A stretch of 7,055 bases of DNA, taken from an uncultured Gammaproteobacteria bacterium. Lineage in GTDB: Bacteria; Pseudomonadota; Gammaproteobacteria; Ga0077536. The stretch spans positions 1 to 7,055 of the forward strand of contig CAIPNE010000703.1 in assembly GCA_903866355.1 (NCBI GenBank), in the 5' to 3' direction. Shown here piece after piece: positions 5,863-7,055 of this stretch. Under the pieces are notes generated by a model. That model had not been told where the DNA came from, did no database searches, and saw only the letters and a program-made list of their open reading frames with translations. Both the position numbers and the translations under genes were made by a program. The first letter of the stretch is position 1, and every line of letters starts with the position of its first letter.

Positions 5863-6735
5863 CTAGTCCTGCCATTGCTGATCAAATTGCCAGACGGCGT
5901 CAAAACCCATCAGGGTGTGCATATCGGACAGCGCGTAGAGCGGCGTGCTCAGCCCGGCGCTGCTGCCCGTATCACGCAACTGCTGATAGGCACTTTGCAG
6001 CGCTGCCGCGGCGGCTAGAAAGCCCGTGCCGGGGTAGATCGCAATCGCATAACCCATTGCCCGCAGCGTGGCCGCGGGCAGTACCGGCGAGCGGCCACCC
6101 TCCACCATATTGGCCAGCAGGGGTGCATCGATGGCCGCCGCCGCCGCCGCAAACTCCGCTTCGCTCTCCAGCGCCTCCACAAACAAGACATCCGCACCCG
6201 CCGCGAGGTACGCCCGAGCGCGGTCGATGGCCACCGCCAAGCCCAGTCCACTGCGCGCATCGGTGCGCGCGATGACGAGAAAATTGGGATCTTGCCGGGC
6301 CGCACAGGCGACCTCGATTTTTTTGACCATGTCAGCCTGCGCGATCACGCGCCGAGGTCCGGCGTGCCCACATTTCTTCGGGAATTCCTGGTCCTCTAGC
6401 TGGATTGCCGCCACCCCTGCGGCCTCAAATCCGCGCACCGTGTGCGCCACATTCAGCAGCCCGCCGTAGCCGGTGTCGGCATCCGCAATGAGCGGCGTTA
6501 CGCTCCCACCCGCCATCGCGGCAGCCCGGCCGCACATGTCGCTAAAACTCGCCAACCCCGCATCCGGCAAGCCCAGATGAGAGGCCACCGTGCCGTAACC
6601 GGTCATGTACAGCGCCGCGTGCCCTTGGGCATCGGCAATGCGGGTAGAGATGAGGTCGAACACCCCGGGCGCGACCGTGAGTTCGCGGCGGCGTACCCGG
6701 TCTGCCAAGGCGGTGCGTTTGTGTGAGGCAAGCAT
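5863..6735 (-). CDS. Isocitrate lyase/PEP mutase superfamily lyase
   Basis: This 290-residue cytosolic enzyme belongs to the superfamily of methylisocitrate lyase, 2,3-dimethylmalate lyase, oxaloacetate hydrolase and phosphonopyruvate-type mutases. The Mg-binding motif is ADADTGYGG (84-92), with Asp85 and Asp87. The flexible gating loop is EFPKKCGHAG (117-126), with Cys122 as the catalytic base expected in carbon-carbon lyases. IARTDA (155-160), VEAL (186-189) and LANMVEGGRSP (207-217) follow. The cysteine argues for a lyase rather than a phosphomutase or the Cys-less oxaloacetate decarboxylases. NMVEGGR-type segments are common in dimethylmalate lyase-like proteins. Retro-aldol cleavage of a 2-hydroxy diacid to pyruvate or a relative is the best guess. 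The ATG has AGGAG (6747-6751, complement) 11 nt away, slightly far. It is the first gene of a two-gene unit with the flavin monooxygenase. An Ala run at 196-201 comes from GCC-type repeats. Confidence 0.91.
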   Translation of the reverse strand: MLASHKRTALADRVRRRELTVAPGVFDLISTRIADAQGHAALYMTGYGTVASHLGLPDAGLASFSDMCGRAAAMAGGSVTPLIADADTGYGGLLNVAHTVRGFEAAGVAAIQLEDQEFPKKCGHAGPRRVIAQADMVKKIEVACAARQDPNFLVIARTDARSGLGLAVAIDRARAYLAAGADVLFVEALESEAEFAAAAAAIDAPLLANMVEGGRSPVLPAATLRAMGYAIAIYPGTGFLAAAAALQSAYQQLRDTGSSAGLSTPLYALSDMHTLMGFDAVWQFDQQWQD

Positions 6736-6755
6736 GGCGGCGCGCGCTCCTATCC

Positions 6756-6771
6756 GAAAGTGATGGAAAGT
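6756..6771. repeat. Direct repeat GAAAGT, one helical turn apart
   Basis: GAAAGT occurs at 6756-6761 and again at 6766-6771, a 10-bp repeat unit. On the minus strand this reads ACTTTC-N4-ACTTTC and overlaps the -10 box and start region of the lyase promoter. It is a candidate operator for a tandem-binding regulator. Two 6-mers can also coincide by chance. Confidence 0.3.
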
Positions 6772-6798
6772 ATAAAACCGGGACAGGGTCGGCGTCCC
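6769..6798 (-). promoter_or_regulatory. Candidate sigma70 promoter for the lyase/monooxygenase unit
   Basis: On the minus strand TATACT (6774 down to 6769) matches the -10 consensus at 5 of 6 positions. The -35 at 18-nt spacing, GGGACG (6798 to 6793), is weak, at 3 of 6. Transcription would start near 6762 and leave a leader of about 27 nt that includes the AGGAG site. This is the only A/T-rich stretch just upstream of the gene. A weak -35 suggests that an activator may be needed. Confidence 0.4.
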
Positions 6799-6808
6799 GC
6801 CGGGCTGG

Positions 6809-6834
6809 CCCGCGGCGCGCGGCCGGCACGCGGG
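6809..6834. repeat. GC-rich inverted repeat in the divergent intergenic region
   Basis: CCCGCG (6809-6814) and CGCGGG (6829-6834) can form a 6-bp stem with a 14-nt loop. A smaller CGGGC-TG-GCCCG inverted repeat lies beside it (6801-6812). The region lies between the two divergent promoters and could insulate them or bind a regulator. GC-rich DNA makes such repeats common, so this is weak. Confidence 0.25.
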
Positions 6835-6858
6835 TGTCGAGCAGGCTGCAGATCGCTC

Positions 6859-6890
6859 TTGGTAATTGCAGGCAAGCGGTGTAATTTCAC
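6859..6890 (+). promoter_or_regulatory. Candidate promoter and operator for the PAS gene
   Basis: TTGGTA (6859-6864) and TGTAAT (6880-6885) match consensus at 4 of 6 and 5 of 6, but with a short 15-nt spacing. The -10 lies within GTGTAATTTCAC (6879-6890), a near palindrome with 5 of 6 base pairs matched. A related half, AAATTCAC (6902-6909), follows 19 bp from AATTTCAC (6883-6890), about two helical turns. A dimeric regulator could bind here, but no known factor is recognised. Confidence 0.28.
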
Positions 6891-6926
6891 CAGATTATTT
6901 TAAATTCACGACGAAAGGACACCACG

Positions 6927-7055
6927 ATGGCCGCTTCAATTAAACAAACGCTGGGCAGTGATGACGATAGTCTGGAGCTGCTGAAGGTGATGGCTGACAA
7001 CAGCTTCGACTCGATCCTCCTCACGGACGCCACCAAAGAGGGGAAGATTATCTAC
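6927..7055 (+). CDS. PAS-domain protein, N-terminus only
   Basis: Only the first 43 codons are in the window; the gene continues past the right edge. The ATG has a strong ribosome site, AAAGGA (6914-6919), 7 nt away. The start reads MAASIKQTLGSDDDSLELLK, then VMADNSFDSILLTDATKEGK and IIY. The part SFDSILLTDATKEGKIIY resembles the first strands of a PAS domain, where a family member usually continues with an N-x-x-F motif. PAS domains sense light, redox, oxygen or ligands and usually sit in histidine kinases, diguanylate cyclases or regulators. The output domain is not visible. There is no signal peptide or membrane segment in this part. The gene is divergent from the lyase/monooxygenase unit, a usual arrangement for a regulator, but that link is an inference. 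Confidence 0.72.
   Translation, partial: MAASIKQTLGSDDDSLELLKVMADNSFDSILLTDATKEGKIIY

Noticed and set aside
6120..6150. GCC trinucleotide repeat as a possible microsatellite
   Set aside because: It encodes a short Ala run within a helix of the lyase. The tract is short and is explained by codon bias.
5784..6275. 163-codon plus-strand open frame across the lyase gene
   Set aside because: It is Pro/Arg/Ala-rich low-complexity sequence antisense to a protein with intact catalytic motifs.
6855..6880. Possible sigma54 promoter (GG and GC elements) before the PAS gene
   Set aside because: The GG-to-GC spacing is 9 rather than the required 10 nt, and the flanking consensus is poor.
1..7055. CRISPR array, tRNA, rRNA, insertion sequence, phage or defence genes
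   Set aside because: I saw no regularly spaced repeats, no tRNA-like cloverleaf, no transposase or integrase motif and no defence-type domain. All long frames are explained by metabolic enzymes and one PAS start.

Overview
The window is GC-rich (roughly 60%), densely coding DNA with short intergenic gaps and Shine-Dalgarno-led genes. It most resembles a metabolically versatile Pseudomonadota (Proteobacteria) chromosome, possibly a gammaproteobacterium. The lineage is an inference from protein style and codon use, because no rRNA, tRNA or other taxonomic marker is present. I see no transposase, integrase, phage gene, CRISPR array, tRNA or rRNA.

Layout, left to right. (1) A minus-strand zinc-independent MDR oxidoreductase of the CurA/YncB/PTGR type fills about 0.08-1.08 kb. 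A strong hairpin follows its stop codon, and a perfect 16-bp palindrome lies at the window edge. (2) A 252-bp divergent intergenic region carries a plausible promoter for the next unit. (3) A tight plus-strand operon of three genes occupies 1.33-4.60 kb: homospermidine synthase (hss), a crotonase-fold protein of PaaG-like isomerase type, and an NADPH:quinone reductase-like MDR. The gaps are 6 nt and then a 4-nt ATGA overlap. (4) A 49-bp convergent gap forms a nested hairpin. (5) A minus-strand pair occupies 4.65-6.74 kb: an isocitrate lyase/PEP mutase superfamily enzyme upstream and a RutA/SfnG-like FMN-dependent (LLM) monooxygenase downstream. (6) A 191-bp divergent regulatory region leads to a plus-strand gene that runs off the right edge and begins with a PAS-like domain.

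How they may work together. The hss operon joins polyamine synthesis to two enzymes typical of acyl-CoA and enone/quinone chemistry, which is not an obvious pathway. The lyase plus flavin monooxygenase pair looks like a small catabolic unit: oxygenation or cleavage of an unknown substrate, and carbon-carbon cleavage of a 2-hydroxy-diacid type compound. The divergent PAS protein could be its sensor, but only 43 residues are visible. Every gene belongs to a known superfamily. I did not find a clearly new system. The most interesting points are the loss of both crotonase glutamates with retention of the PaaG-type Asp, the unusual gene partnership around hss, and the lyase/monooxygenase unit of unknown substrate.
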